From Gammaproteobacteria bacterium (lineage in GTDB: Bacteria; Pseudomonadota; Gammaproteobacteria; Pseudomonadales; Pseudomonadaceae): a stretch of DNA of 64,000 nucleotides. The DNA lies in assembly GCA_018826895.1 (NCBI GenBank), contig JAHJYA010000049.1:1-64000 (forward strand), read 5' to 3'. Both the position numbers and the translations under genes were made by a program. A model generated the notes under the pieces. It worked only from the letters and a program-made list of their open reading frames with translations, searched no databases and was not told where the DNA came from. Each line of letters starts with the position of its first letter. Within the stretch, counting starts at the first letter, position 1. Of this stretch, positions 26,311-35,463 are shown one piece after another.

Positions 26311-27036
26311 ATGATTGCGCGCAAACTTCACTACTGCTGGTTTGGCGGTCGGCCCCTGCCGCTGCAGGCCAGACTTTGTCTAGCCTCTTGGGCCTATTAC
26401 CTACCCGAGTACGAAGTGGTGCGCTGGGATGAGCAGCGCTTCGATCCTGATAGCCATCCTTTTACCGCTGCCGCTTATGCTGCTGGGCGTTACGCTTTCG
26501 TTTCAGATTACGTGCGGATGCTCGCCTTATTGCAGCAAGGCGGTATCTATCTGGATGTCGATGTCGAGGTGTTAGGTTCGCTGGACGGCTGCCTCGATGT
26601 AGATTTCTTCATTGGTCTTGAGGATCGCCAGCGCTTTGCCACTTCACTTATCGGCACGGTAGCGGGGCATTGGTTGCCTGAGCGGATGCTGGCCTACTAC
26701 GACCAAAATACATTTGCCATAGAGCGGGTTTCCGAACTGGTCAATGTCAACGAAGTCAGTCAGTTGCTTATGCAGCGGGGGTTTGTAGGCGAGGGTAAGG
26801 ATGAGCGCATAGGTGCTGAGCAGGTTTATGCCATAGGTTGTTTTGGTGCAGCCAAGCAGCATCTGGTTTGCACTGATCGGGTCTATGCGCGCCACCTATT
26901 CGCCGGGACCTGGCGCTCTGGACGTAAGAAGGGTGGGCTAAGTAGAGCCTGGCGCTGGTTGCGCAAGCTTCCAGAAACCCTCAGGGCGTGGGGGCGGCTG
27001 GGGTACTATCGCATGGCTGTGCAGTTGCGCAGGTAG
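26311..27036 (+). CDS. Family 32 glycosyltransferase
   Basis: A 241-residue enzyme with the GT32 pattern IARKLHYCWFGGRPLP at the N-terminus, SDYVRMLALLQQGGIYLDVDVEVL holding the DxD metal site (shown only by these segments), and a basic C-terminus that could lie against the inner membrane. ATG 26311 is chosen because AGGG stands about nine nt upstream; a TTG at 26281 extends the frame. It follows waaL by 52 nt and ends 19 nt from the convergent kinase gene. It probably adds a sugar to outer core or O-antigen. Confidence 0.75.
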   Translation: MIARKLHYCWFGGRPLPLQARLCLASWAYYLPEYEVVRWDEQRFDPDSHPFTAAAYAAGRYAFVSDYVRMLALLQQGGIYLDVDVEVLGSLDGCLDVDFFIGLEDRQRFATSLIGTVAGHWLPERMLAYYDQNTFAIERVSELVNVNEVSQLLMQRGFVGEGKDERIGAEQVYAIGCFGAAKQHLVCTDRVYARHLFAGTWRSGRKKGGLSRAWRWLRKLPETLRAWGRLGYYRMAVQLRR

Positions 27037-27055
27037 CGAGTCTCAAAGGCTCCTA

Positions 27056-27685
27056 TTATTTCCGTAGTGTGGAGGTGTCCGTATGGACACTTTCCCAATA
27101 AAGCTGCTCCAGCTTTCCTAGGGGGAAGTGCTGAAGCTTGCTGCGGACCAAATAATTTTGCAAGTGACGAAAATTTCGTCTGATATGCCAGCGCGATAAG
27201 GGAAGTATCTTTCTGCGCAAGTCAAGAATATCAATCAGACCGAACTGCCCGTCATTCATTCGCAAGATGTTGCCTAGATGCAGTGAGCGAAAGTAGATAT
27301 GTCGTGCATGCAAGTGAGCGATGAAACGCGCGAGCTCTGGCAATAACTGCTCTAGCCTCTGGGGGTCATTCTTCAGTAGTTGTTCAAGAGAGCTACCTGG
27401 CAGTGGCTGGTAAATACAGGCACTAAGGCCTATGGCGCGATCCAGCCACAGCACCTCACTGATTTGTGGCGCCGCAATACCATGCTGATGTAGCAGCGTG
27501 GCGTTGCGGGAAAACCGCTGCGCAGGGGGGAGCAAGCGGGCAAGGGCGGTCGCCCGGCGAGTGTGAAAGATTTTCAGGAAGCGACCGTCGCTAAGGCGCA
27601 CAACCTTAGGACCGCGGGCATCCTCTTCCAACACCTTGCCGCTGGCTAGCCAGCTTTCCAATTCCTGCGCTGTTACAATCCGCAT
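27056..27685 (-). CDS. WaaP-superfamily kinase-like protein (PA4998-like)
   Basis: A 209-residue protein with a shortened WaaP-like kinase fold. RFLKIFHTRR supplies the ATP lysine, LPGSSLEQLL is a hinge-like segment, and LIDILDLRRK is the metal-site region. The catalytic loop reads YFRSLHLGNIL, where Ser replaces the usual Asp, so activity is doubtful. It is the only gene on the minus strand within the LPS block and diverges from msbA. From memory PA4998 has the same orientation and place in PAO1. Substrate is unknown. Confidence 0.75.
   Translation of the reverse strand: MRIVTAQELESWLASGKVLEEDARGPKVVRLSDGRFLKIFHTRRATALARLLPPAQRFSRNATLLHQHGIAAPQISEVLWLDRAIGLSACIYQPLPGSSLEQLLKNDPQRLEQLLPELARFIAHLHARHIYFRSLHLGNILRMNDGQFGLIDILDLRRKILPLSRWHIRRNFRHLQNYLVRSKLQHFPLGKLEQLYWESVHTDTSTLRK
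27674..27679 (+). promoter_or_regulatory. Possible -10 box for msbA
   Basis: TACAAT lies 42 nt before the msbA ATG, inside the first codons of the divergent kinase gene. No clear -35 was found, so this is only a candidate. Confidence 0.3.
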
Positions 27686-27720
27686 CGTTTTCCTCTAGCC
27701 AGTCGTGTGGGGCTTGCCGA

Positions 27721-29538
27721 ATGTCCAATTCTACCCAGCAATCCAGTCTCAAGGTGTATTTGCGGTTGCTGCGCTATGTCGTGCCGTACTGGGGGATCTT
27801 CTCCGTCAGCCTGCTGGGCTTTCTGATCTTCGCCTCGACTCAGCCCATGCTTGGCTACATGCTGAAGTTTTTCGTCGACGGATTGAGCAATCCGAATGCC
27901 GGGCTTTTCTCTGAAGTGCCCTGGCTCTTGGAGTACTTCCCTTGGCTTGCCAAGCTCAAGCTGTTGCAGGCTGTGCCTTTGCTGATTGTATTGATTGCTT
28001 TATGGCAGGGCGTAGGGTCGTTTCTGGGCAACTACTTTCTGGCCAAGGTTTCGCTCGGGCTGGTGCAAGACCTGCGTGTGGCGCTGTTCAACAGTATGCT
28101 CAGCCTACCTAACCGCTATTTTGACAACCACAATTCCGGGCACCTGATTTCTCGCATCACCTATAACGTGACCATGGTGACTGGGGCGGCGACGGATGCG
28201 ATTAAAGTGGTTGTTCGCGAAGGCATGACGGTGGTGTTTCTATTCGCCACCCTGCTATGGATGAACTGGCGCCTGACCCTGGTGATGGTAGCGATTCTCC
28301 CAATAATCGGTTTGATGGTGACCAGCACCAGCAAGAAATTTCGCAAGCAAAGTAAGAAAATCCAGTTGGCGATGGGTGATGTCACCCATGTCACCTCGGA
28401 AACCATTCAAGGTTATCGTGTGGTGCGCAGCTTCGGTGGTGAGCAGTACGAGCAGCAGCGCTTTCTCGATGCAAGCGAGGACAACAAGAACAAGCAGTTG
28501 AAGATGGTCAAGACCAACGCGGTCTACACCCCATCCTTGCAGTTGGTGATCTACAGCGCTATGGCCGTGCTGATGTTCTTGGTGCTGTGGTTACGCGGTG
28601 ATGCGTCTGCGGGTGATTTGGTGGCCTACATCACCCTGGCCGGGTTGCTACCCAAGCCGATTCGCCAGCTGTCCGAGGTCAGTTCGACTATTCAGAAGGG
28701 CGTGGCCGGTGCCGAAAGTATCTTCGAGCAACTCGACGAGGCGCCGGAAATCGATCAGGGTACGCAGACTCGTGAGCGTATTACTGGGCGCCTCGAAGTA
28801 CGTGATCTTAACTTCAGCTACCCCGGCAGTGAAAAAGCAGTGCTTAGCGACATCTCCTTTAGCGTCGAACCAGGCCAGATGGTGGCGCTGGTGGGCCGCT
28901 CCGGTAGCGGTAAATCAACGCTGGCCAACCTGATTCCGCGCTTCTACCAGCATGAGCAGGGGCAGATCCTGCTCGATGGCTTGGCGATTGAGGAGTACAC
29001 CCTGCGTAACCTGCGTCGGCACATTGCGCTGGTCACTCAGCATGTCACCTTGTTCAACGACAGCGTGGCGAACAATATCGCTTATGGCGACCTGGCCGGC
29101 GCGCCGCTGGAAGCCATCCAGCAGGCGGCTCGTGATGCCTTCGCCGATGAGTTCATCGAGAAGATGCCACAGGGCTACGACACCTTGGTCGGCGAGAACG
29201 GTGTGCTGCTCTCCGGTGGTCAGCGTCAGCGCCTGGCGATTGCCCGTGCGCTGCTCAAGGATGCGCCGCTGCTGGTGCTCGATGAGGCGACCTCGGCGCT
29301 TGATACCGAATCCGAGCGGCATATCCAGGGCGCTCTGGACCGGGTGATGACTGGGCGTACCACGCTGGTTATCGCCCATCGGCTGTCGACCATCGAGAAG
29401 GCCGATCTGATTCTGGTCATGGACCAGGGGCGGATCGTCGAGCGCGGCACCCATACCGAGTTGCTGGCGCTCAATGGCTTTTATGCTCGCCTGCATGCCA
29501 TGGGACTGGATGACAGCGCACCCTTGGGTATCGCCTGA
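27721..29538 (+). CDS. msbA: Lipid A export ABC transporter MsbA
   Basis: MsbA flips lipid A-core across the inner membrane using ATP. The 605 residues are one half-transporter: six transmembrane helices in about the first 320 residues, then an ATPase domain. It has Walker [10 protein letters not shown] (Gly392, Lys398), signature LSGGQ (497-501) and Walker [13 protein letters not shown]. It works as a homodimer. The ATG is 36 nt from the divergent kinase start, so msbA has its own promoter. hldE follows 38 nt later. Confidence 0.96.
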   Translation: MSNSTQQSSLKVYLRLLRYVVPYWGIFSVSLLGFLIFASTQPMLGYMLKFFVDGLSNPNAGLFSEVPWLLEYFPWLAKLKLLQAVPLLIVLIALWQGVGSFLGNYFLAKVSLGLVQDLRVALFNSMLSLPNRYFDNHNSGHLISRITYNVTMVTGAATDAIKVVVREGMTVVFLFATLLWMNWRLTLVMVAILPIIGLMVTSTSKKFRKQSKKIQLAMGDVTHVTSETIQGYRVVRSFGGEQYEQQRFLDASEDNKNKQLKMVKTNAVYTPSLQLVIYSAMAVLMFLVLWLRGDASAGDLVAYITLAGLLPKPIRQLSEVSSTIQKGVAGAESIFEQLDEAPEIDQGTQTRERITGRLEVRDLNFSYPGSEKAVLSDISFSVEPGQMVALVGRSGSGKSTLANLIPRFYQHEQGQILLDGLAIEEYTLRNLRRHIALVTQHVTLFNDSVANNIAYGDLAGAPLEAIQQAARDAFADEFIEKMPQGYDTLVGENGVLLSGGQRQRLAIARALLKDAPLLVLDEATSALDTESERHIQGALDRVMTGRTTLVIAHRLSTIEKADLILVMDQGRIVERGTHTELLALNGFYARLHAMGLDDSAPLGIA

Positions 29539-29576
29539 TAAACTATGCACCCGCCACCAGAGGCTCTGGAGTTGCC

Positions 29577-31001
29577 ATGAAGTTGTCCATGCCCCGTTTC
29601 GACCAAGCGCCCGTTCTCGTGGTGGGCGATGTCATGCTCGACCGTTATTGGCATGGCGGTACCTCGCGCATCTCTCCGGAGGCGCCAGTGCCGGTGGTCA
29701 AGGTCGAGCAGATCGAAGACCGTCCCGGGGGCGCTGCCAACGTTGCCTTGAATATCGCAGCCCTCGGCGCACCGGCCTTTCTAGTGGGTGTGACCGGGCG
29801 TGACGAGGCCTCCGAGAGTCTGGCCGACAGCCTGCAAGCGGCGGGCGTGCAGACGCGTTTCCAGTTCATTGACGACCAGCCAACCATCGTCAAGCTACGA
29901 GTGATGAGCCGGCATCAGCAATTGCTGCGCATGGATTTCGAAGAACCGTTTCGTACCGACACCGCCGCCCTGGCTGCAGATGTCGATGGCATGCTTTCCG
30001 GGGTCAAGGTGTTGGTGCTCTCCGATTACGGCAAGGGCGCGTTGCAGAATCACCAGGCTCTGATTCAGCTGGCCCGTGCCCGCGGTATTCCAGTGCTGGC
30101 CGATCCCAAAGGCAAGGATTTCTCGATCTACCGTGGCGCCAGCCTGATTACCCCGAATCTCAGTGAGTTCGAGCTGATTGTTGGCGGTTGCGCTGATGAG
30201 GCCGAGCTGGTCAGCAAGGGCGCTGCGCTGATGCGTGATCTGGACCTCGGTGCACTGCTGGTGACCCGTGGCGAGCACGGCATGACCCTGTTGCGCCCAC
30301 AGCACGCACCGCTGCACCTGCCGGCGCGCGCGCGCGAGGTGTTTGACGTCACCGGCGCTGGTGACACGGTGATCTCGACACTGGCCGCAGCCATTGCCGC
30401 AGGTGAAGAGCTGCCCCAGGCCGTGGCCCTGGCCAACCTGGCTGCCGGCATCGTCGTCGGCAAGCTGGGCACGGCGGCCATCAGTGCGCCTGAGCTACGT
30501 CGCGCGGTGCAGCGCGAAGAGGGTTCTGAGCGCGGCGTGTTGAGCCTGGACCAACTGCTGTGCTCCATCGAAGATGCCCGCGCCCATGGCGAGCGCATTG
30601 TGTTCACCAATGGCTGCTTCGACATTCTGCACGCCGGGCATGTCACCTACCTGGAACAGGCCCGCGCCCAGGGCGACCGGCTGGTGCTGGCGGTCAACGA
30701 CGATGCTTCGGTCAGTCGTCTAAAAGGCCCAGGTCGGCCGATCAATTCGGTCGACCGGCGCATGGCCGTATTGGCCGGTTTGGGCGCCGTGGATTGGGTG
30801 GTGAGCTTCAGCGAAGACACCCCTGAACGTCTGCTCAAACAGGTGCAGCCGGACATTCTGGTCAAGGGTGGCGACTACGGCGTCGATCAGGTAGTGGGCG
30901 CCGATATCGTCACCGCTTATGGTGGCGAGGTGCGCGTGCTGGGTCTGGTGGAAAACAGCTCGACCACGGCCATCGTCGAGAAGATCCGCCGCCAGGATTG
31001 A
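29577..31001 (+). CDS. hldE: Bifunctional heptose-7-phosphate kinase / heptose-1-phosphate adenylyltransferase
   Basis: HldE makes the ADP-heptose precursor used by WaaC and WaaF. The 474-residue protein has an N-terminal PfkB kinase with [14 protein letters not shown] and the catalytic TGAGD (259-263). The C-terminal nucleotidyltransferase starts near 340 with [13 protein letters not shown], the HxGH site. The two-domain length is standard for gammaproteobacteria. GGAG precedes the ATG. It closes the main LPS block and converges with the next gene. Confidence 0.96.
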   Translation: MKLSMPRFDQAPVLVVGDVMLDRYWHGGTSRISPEAPVPVVKVEQIEDRPGGAANVALNIAALGAPAFLVGVTGRDEASESLADSLQAAGVQTRFQFIDDQPTIVKLRVMSRHQQLLRMDFEEPFRTDTAALAADVDGMLSGVKVLVLSDYGKGALQNHQALIQLARARGIPVLADPKGKDFSIYRGASLITPNLSEFELIVGGCADEAELVSKGAALMRDLDLGALLVTRGEHGMTLLRPQHAPLHLPARAREVFDVTGAGDTVISTLAAAIAAGEELPQAVALANLAAGIVVGKLGTAAISAPELRRAVQREEGSERGVLSLDQLLCSIEDARAHGERIVFTNGCFDILHAGHVTYLEQARAQGDRLVLAVNDDASVSRLKGPGRPINSVDRRMAVLAGLGAVDWVVSFSEDTPERLLKQVQPDILVKGGDYGVDQVVGADIVTAYGGEVRVLGLVENSSTTAIVEKIRRQD

Positions 31002-31010
31002 TTCAGAGCC

Positions 31011-31038
31011 GGGTGCCCATGGTCTGCATGGGCTACCC
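31011..31038. terminator. Stem-loop between convergent hldE and unknown gene
   Basis: GGGTGCCCATG pairs with CATGGGCTACCC, with one mismatch and a short loop, in the 50-nt space between two convergent genes. There is no T-run on either side. A two-way terminator is the simplest reading. Confidence 0.45.
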
Positions 31039-31051
31039 AGCTGCTGAGCGC

Positions 31052-31969
31052 TTAGCCAACCTTGCGCTTTATCGCTTTGTTGGTCTTGAGAGTGTCCAGG
31101 CCCTGTTGCGCCACCCAGTCGCGCCAGCGAATGCGCTCTTCACGCACCACCCAGCCTTCCTGCGGCGCAAAGCTTTCCGCAAGCCATAGGCCGCGAGTAG
31201 AGGCGCTTTTCAACAAGCCGTTTTTCAGTGTCAGCAGTTCGGCGGTTGGGCGGCCCTGCTCCAGTGGAATCAGGTACAGGTCCGGACGGGCACGGTCGAG
31301 GCGGGCAATCAACTGACCGTCTTCAAAGCATTCATCCACATGAAACAGGCTCAACTGGCGAGTTTCGCGCGGCAGCTCCAGTTGCATGTCGTAGACCAGT
31401 TGCAGGGATGCTGTGGGCAGGTGCACGTACGCGCGCGGGCGTTCCAGCAGTGTCATGTTGGCGCACTGTACCGGGCGGGCGGCGCCGGACAATGGGCTGA
31501 GGCGAAACTGCACGGCTTCGCGGTAGTGCAGGGTGCTCTGATAAGGCGTCGGTAGCCAGGTATCGCCGAAGCGTCCGGCCAGCCAACCCTCAGGGGTTTC
31601 CAGCAGGCACTCCTCGGCCACTTCCTGAATGGCGGTGAGCAGCGGCAAGTTTAGCTCGTGGGCCGGCACGTAGCCGGAAATCAGCTTGAGCACTACATCA
31701 CCCCGGTCCTGCCGGCGCTGACGCACCAGTACCCAGTAATCCTTGCCCTGCCAACTGAGGGTCAGGCGCACCGAGACGCCGAGGTTGGCCAGTTCGATAG
31801 CGAAGCGCTGCGGGTCGCTGACCTCGACGGGGCGGCGCCGTTCGAGCATTTCAGTGAAGTTCAGCGGGCGTCCCAGGCTCTGGTAGCTCAGCCCGTCGGT
31901 GCTGGCTTCTACGTACAACGGCAGGGTCTTGAAAGCGGTGGGGTTCTTGCGAATCAGCGTGCGCGGCAT
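31052..31969 (-). CDS. Conserved Pseudomonas protein of unknown function (PA4993-like)
   Basis: A 305-residue soluble protein with no signal peptide or membrane segment, and no Walker motifs. It begins MPRTLIRKNPTAFKTLPLYV. Charged and aromatic stretches such as QGKDYWVLVRQRRQDRGDVV are not a motif I can assign. Homologues are, from memory, often labelled metal ABC transporter ATPase; nothing in this sequence supports that name. AAGGAG lies five nt before the ATG at 31969. It is downstream of, and codirectional with, the aldo/keto reductase, at about 100 nt. Confidence 0.75.
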   Translation of the reverse strand: MPRTLIRKNPTAFKTLPLYVEASTDGLSYQSLGRPLNFTEMLERRRPVEVSDPQRFAIELANLGVSVRLTLSWQGKDYWVLVRQRRQDRGDVVLKLISGYVPAHELNLPLLTAIQEVAEECLLETPEGWLAGRFGDTWLPTPYQSTLHYREAVQFRLSPLSGAARPVQCANMTLLERPRAYVHLPTASLQLVYDMQLELPRETRQLSLFHVDECFEDGQLIARLDRARPDLYLIPLEQGRPTAELLTLKNGLLKSASTRGLWLAESFAPQEGWVVREERIRWRDWVAQQGLDTLKTNKAIKRKVG

Positions 31970-32069
31970 ATCGGCTCCTTCTTGCGTTGGGGTCGGCCGC
32001 CGAGGCGGCATGGGCAGCGTGGTTCTCGATGCAGGCAGTGGTGTCTGCTTTCGTGATCAGGTGTCTGGC

Positions 32070-32909
32070 TTACTCGCAGCCGCGCGTGCAGCGGCAACAG
32101 ACCCTAACACTAGCGCGAATTATCGCGGCAGCTGTACTCACATTGTGTGACAGATGGTGTGGGTTGATGGTGCCGACGATGGCACTGGCCGCCGCCGGGT
32201 GGCTGAAGATCAGGCGGAAACTGGCCTGGACCGGGTCTTCGCCGTTTTGCAGGCAGGCGTGGCCGCTGGCCAGGGCTTTCTTGATCAGGATTGCCTTGCC
32301 GTGTTCTGCGGCGTAGTCGAGCACCGGGCGTTCGGCTTGCTCGTTGAGGTTGTAGGTGACCATGGCGCAGTCACCGCTGACCAACGCCTGCAGGCCGCCG
32401 GCGACGGTTTTACCGGAGAGGCCGTAGCCGCGAATCTTGCCCTCGGTCTTGAGTGCCGCGAGGGTGTCGTAGACCCCAGCCTGCAGGGCGTCCAGATCAT
32501 TGCCGTCGGAATGCACCAGCACCAGGTCGATGACATCGGTTTCCAGGCGCTTGAGGCTGCGCTCCACCGAGAAGCGCGTGTGGGCGGCGGAAAAATCGAA
32601 GTGCGAGTGACCATTGTCGAACTCCTCACCGACCTTGCTGACGATCACCCAGTCCTGCCGTTGCCCGCGCAGCAGCGGGCCGAGGCGGGTTTCGCTGCTG
32701 CCGTAGGCGGGCGCGGTGTCGATCAGGTTGATGCCCAGGTCGCGGGCCTGGTCGAGCAGGCGGCGCACGCTGGCGTCATCGGGGATGGTGAAGCCGTTGG
32801 GGTATTTCACCCCCTGGTCACGGCCGAATTTGACGGTGCCCAAACCCAGTGGCGAGACCCTCAGGCCGGTGCTGCCCAGTGGGCGATGCAGGTCGTGCAA
32901 GCTGGTCAT
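32070..32909 (-). CDS. Aldo/keto reductase family protein
   Basis: A 279-residue NAD(P)H-dependent reductase of the aldo/keto reductase superfamily. LGLGTVKFGRDQG opens the barrel, INLIDTAPAYGSSETRLGPLL carries the Asp and Tyr of the catalytic set (parts cited only), and LVLVHSDG and AIVGTINPHH follow. The substrate is unknown. The ATG overlaps the stop of the upstream oxidoreductase gene (ATGA), so the two are coupled. The last 15 residues (RASVRVCCRCTRGCE) are Cys/Arg-rich, unlike the family, and are encoded by a repeat-like stretch; see findings. Confidence 0.88.
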   Translation of the reverse strand: MTSLHDLHRPLGSTGLRVSPLGLGTVKFGRDQGVKYPNGFTIPDDASVRRLLDQARDLGINLIDTAPAYGSSETRLGPLLRGQRQDWVIVSKVGEEFDNGHSHFDFSAAHTRFSVERSLKRLETDVIDLVLVHSDGNDLDALQAGVYDTLAALKTEGKIRGYGLSGKTVAGGLQALVSGDCAMVTYNLNEQAERPVLDYAAEHGKAILIKKALASGHACLQNGEDPVQASFRLIFSHPAAASAIVGTINPHHLSHNVSTAAAIIRASVRVCCRCTRGCE

Positions 32910-34081
32910 GGCAATAGGGTCTCCCAAACGGGCAGCGCCAGGGGCGGGCGCGGCAACGCGGGCAGAGGCGGCTGCGCTTGCGGAACGATGGCGTCGCGCT
33001 GCAGGGCAGCCAGGACGCGGTCGGCGAAGTCCGGCGCCAGGGCCAGTTTGGTCGGCCAGCCGACCAGCAGGCGCTGTTGCTCGGCCAGGAAGGCATTATC
33101 CGGACGCACCAGGCCGGACTGCGCCGGCTCGGCGCGGTCGACACGCAGCGTGGCCCAGCGTGTTTCGCGCTGGTCGACCCAGGGCAGCAGCTCGGCCATT
33201 TCCTTTTGCGCGGCGCGGATCTGCGCCGCTTCGTCGCGGGCCACGCCGTCGGCTTCGGCCAGGTCGCCGCCGAGGTACCAGACCCACTGACCATCGGCCG
33301 CTGGGTGGGTGGTCACGGTTACGCGCGGTTTTGGTCCGCCGCCCAGGCAGTGGGCATACAGCGGTTTCAGCGCCGGGCCCTTGGCCAGCACCATGTGCAG
33401 CGGGCGCAGTTGCTGTTTGGGCTGCTCGACTCCGAGCGCGGCGAGCAACTCGGCATTGCCGGCGCCGGCGCTGAGCACCACGCGCTGGGCGCGGATTTCC
33501 CGGCCATCGACGCGCAGGCCACAGAGCCCGTTGTCGTCGTGCAGCGGCTCGATGTGCTCGCCGGCCAGCAGGCTGTCGCCGGCCAGTTCGGCCAGGCGTG
33601 CGACCAGGCTGGGCGCGTCGAGTACCAGCTCGGCCAGGCGGTAGACCTTACCCTTGAATTTGGGGTGCTGCAGGGCCGGCGGCAGGGCCTCGCCCTTGAC
33701 CTGATCAACGCGCCCGCGCACCGCTTTGCTGGCGAAGAAACTGGTGATATTGCCGGCCAGGCTGCCGGGCGACCACAGGTAATGCGCATCGGAGAGCAGG
33801 CGTACGCCGCGCAGGTCCAACTCGCCGTTGCCGTCCAGGGCTTCGCGCCAGCGCCGCGGCATGTCGGCAATCGCTTCGGAGGCGCCGGTCAACGCACCGT
33901 GCAGCGCGTACTTGGCGCCGCCGTGGATGATGCCCTGGGATTTCAGGCTCTGCCCGCCGCCCAGACTGGCGCGTTCCACCAGCACGGTGGCATAGCCCAG
34001 GCGGCGCAACCGCGCATTCAGCCAGAGGCCGGCGATACCGCCGCCTACGATCAGGATGTCAGTGCTCAGCGCCTCGGTCAT
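32906..34081 (-). CDS. FAD-dependent oxidoreductase (DAO family, PA4991-like)
   Basis: A 391-residue flavoprotein. The N-terminal dinucleotide site is TDILIVGGGIAGLWLNARLR, followed by LVERASLGGGQSLKSQGIIHGG, as in the glycerol-3-phosphate dehydrogenase / D-amino-acid oxidase family. The C-terminal part has WYLGGDLAEADG. The substrate is not evident. It is the first gene of a two-gene operon with the aldo/keto reductase, with a TATACT box 31 nt upstream. Confidence 0.85.
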   Translation of the reverse strand: MTEALSTDILIVGGGIAGLWLNARLRRLGYATVLVERASLGGGQSLKSQGIIHGGAKYALHGALTGASEAIADMPRRWREALDGNGELDLRGVRLLSDAHYLWSPGSLAGNITSFFASKAVRGRVDQVKGEALPPALQHPKFKGKVYRLAELVLDAPSLVARLAELAGDSLLAGEHIEPLHDDNGLCGLRVDGREIRAQRVVLSAGAGNAELLAALGVEQPKQQLRPLHMVLAKGPALKPLYAHCLGGGPKPRVTVTTHPAADGQWVWYLGGDLAEADGVARDEAAQIRAAQKEMAELLPWVDQRETRWATLRVDRAEPAQSGLVRPDNAFLAEQQRLLVGWPTKLALAPDFADRVLAALQRDAIVPQAQPPLPALPRPPLALPVWETLLP

Positions 34082-34111
34082 GGACCCATCTCGTCGGGAA
34101 AACAGGCGCGC

Positions 34112-34117
34112 AGTATA
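34112..34117 (-). promoter_or_regulatory. Putative -10 box for the FAD oxidoreductase operon
   Basis: On the minus strand this reads TATACT, 31 nt before the oxidoreductase ATG and preceded by GGGT. The -35 at 17-bp spacing (CGGGCA) is weak. It lies just after the SMR gene stop. Confidence 0.4.
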
Positions 34118-34130
34118 ACCCGAGGTTTGC

Positions 34131-34463
34131 TTAGTGCCCGGTGACGCGGGAGAACAACTGAATGACCACCACGCCGGCCACGATCATGCCCATGCCGAGC
34201 ATCGCCGGCAGGTCGAGCTTTTGTCCGTAGACGAAGGTGGCTGCCACGCTGACCAAGACGATGCCCAGCCCGGCCCAGATGGCATAGGCGATGCCCACAG
34301 GGATGGTTCGTACCACCAGAATCAGCATCCAGAACGCGATGCTGTAGCCACCAATCACCAGCAGCAGGGGCAGCGGTTTGTTGAAGCCGTCGATGGCCTT
34401 CATCGAGGTGGTCGCGACCACTTCGGCAGCGATGGCGATAGCGAGGTAGAGGTATCCGGGCAT
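34131..34463 (-). CDS. Small multidrug resistance (SMR) transporter
   Basis: A 110-residue membrane protein with four hydrophobic helices, as in EmrE. The essential membrane-embedded Glu is in YLYLAIAIAAEVVATTSMKA (Glu14), and AYAIWAGLGIV carries the conserved Trp. It probably exchanges protons for cationic drugs, polyamines or guanidinium-type compounds as a homodimer. AGGAG is eight nt before the ATG. It diverges from a LysR gene 91 nt away, a common regulator-target pair. Confidence 0.9.
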   Translation of the reverse strand: MPGYLYLAIAIAAEVVATTSMKAIDGFNKPLPLLLVIGGYSIAFWMLILVVRTIPVGIAYAIWAGLGIVLVSVAATFVYGQKLDLPAMLGMGMIVAGVVVIQLFSRVTGH

Positions 34464-34554
34464 GGCATTTGGCTCCTGAGCAATGACGGGATTCTAAGCC
34501 TGTGGGTGATGGGGTAAAGTGATTACCAATCTGTATATAAGATAGGTTGCGCCT

Positions 34555-35430
34555 ATGAACTGGAACCTGGAGCAGTTGCGCTTGTTCGTACAGGTCGCCG
34601 AACAGCAGTCGTTCTCCGCCGTTGCGCGCCAGGCGCAGCGCGCGCAATCGGCGGTGAGTAACGCCATTGCGCTCTTGGAAACCGACCTGGGGGTGCTGCT
34701 GTTCGAGCGCAGTAGCGGTCGCCAGCCGCGCCTGACCACAGCCGGAGCGTCCTTGCTGGAGGAGGCGCGGGAAGTGCTGCGCCAGTGCGAGCGCCTTGAT
34801 GGTCGGGCGCTGGGGCTGGTGCGTGGCGAGGAGGTGTTGCTGCGCCTGGCCCAGGATGAAGCTATGCCCTACCAGCCGGTGCTCGATAGCCTGGAGGCGC
34901 TGGCCCGGCAATTTCCGCTGCTGGAGGTACAACTGGCCAGTGGCGCCCAGGGCGAGGTGGCTTGCAAACTGCTGGAGCGCCGCGCCGACCTCGGTTTGCT
35001 GTTCCATCAGGAGCAGATGCCCAATGCCCTGGAGCGCCAGCGCCTGGGCACTGTCGACATGGTCACGGTGTGCGGAGTAGGCCACCCCCTGGCCACTGCC
35101 GGGCATGTCGATCGGCGCGCCCTGGCCCGCCATCGGCAGTTGCTGATGGCGCCGCAGTACCCCGGTGGCGAGCAGATCAGCCCGGCGGTCTGGCGCACCG
35201 ACAGCTTCTACGCCATGGCCGAGCTGCTGATGCGCAACCTCGGCTGGGCCTGGCTGCCGCGCCACGTCGTGCAGTACCCAACCTATCAGGGGCAGCTGGT
35301 CGAGCTGAGCAGTGATTGGACCCCGCCGCCGCTGGTGGTCGAGCTGGTGTGCCGGCGTGATGAGGCGCTGGGCCCGGCGGCGCTCTGGCTGGCCGAGTGT
35401 TTTGCCCAGCACCTGCGGGCCAACGGCTGA
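34555..35430 (+). CDS. LysR-family transcriptional regulator
   Basis: A 291-residue regulator with an N-terminal winged helix (MNWNLEQLRLFVQVAEQQSF, then AQSAVSNAIALLE) and a C-terminal periplasmic-binding-like effector domain. It diverges from the SMR transporter, so it probably controls that gene and itself. The shared 91-nt gap has GTAA-N5-TTAC at 34514-34526 and an AT-rich TATATAAG next to it. The effector is unknown. Confidence 0.88.
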   Translation: MNWNLEQLRLFVQVAEQQSFSAVARQAQRAQSAVSNAIALLETDLGVLLFERSSGRQPRLTTAGASLLEEAREVLRQCERLDGRALGLVRGEEVLLRLAQDEAMPYQPVLDSLEALARQFPLLEVQLASGAQGEVACKLLERRADLGLLFHQEQMPNALERQRLGTVDMVTVCGVGHPLATAGHVDRRALARHRQLLMAPQYPGGEQISPAVWRTDSFYAMAELLMRNLGWAWLPRHVVQYPTYQGQLVELSSDWTPPPLVVELVCRRDEALGPAALWLAECFAQHLRANG

Positions 35431-35463
35431 TTGGCCCCGGCCTGTCTGCTAAGCTGCGCGCCC

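Noticed and set aside
34078..35412. A 444-codon minus-strand frame spanning the SMR gene and the LysR gene
   Set aside because: It runs antisense through LysR and out of frame through SMR; both of those proteins are clear family members.
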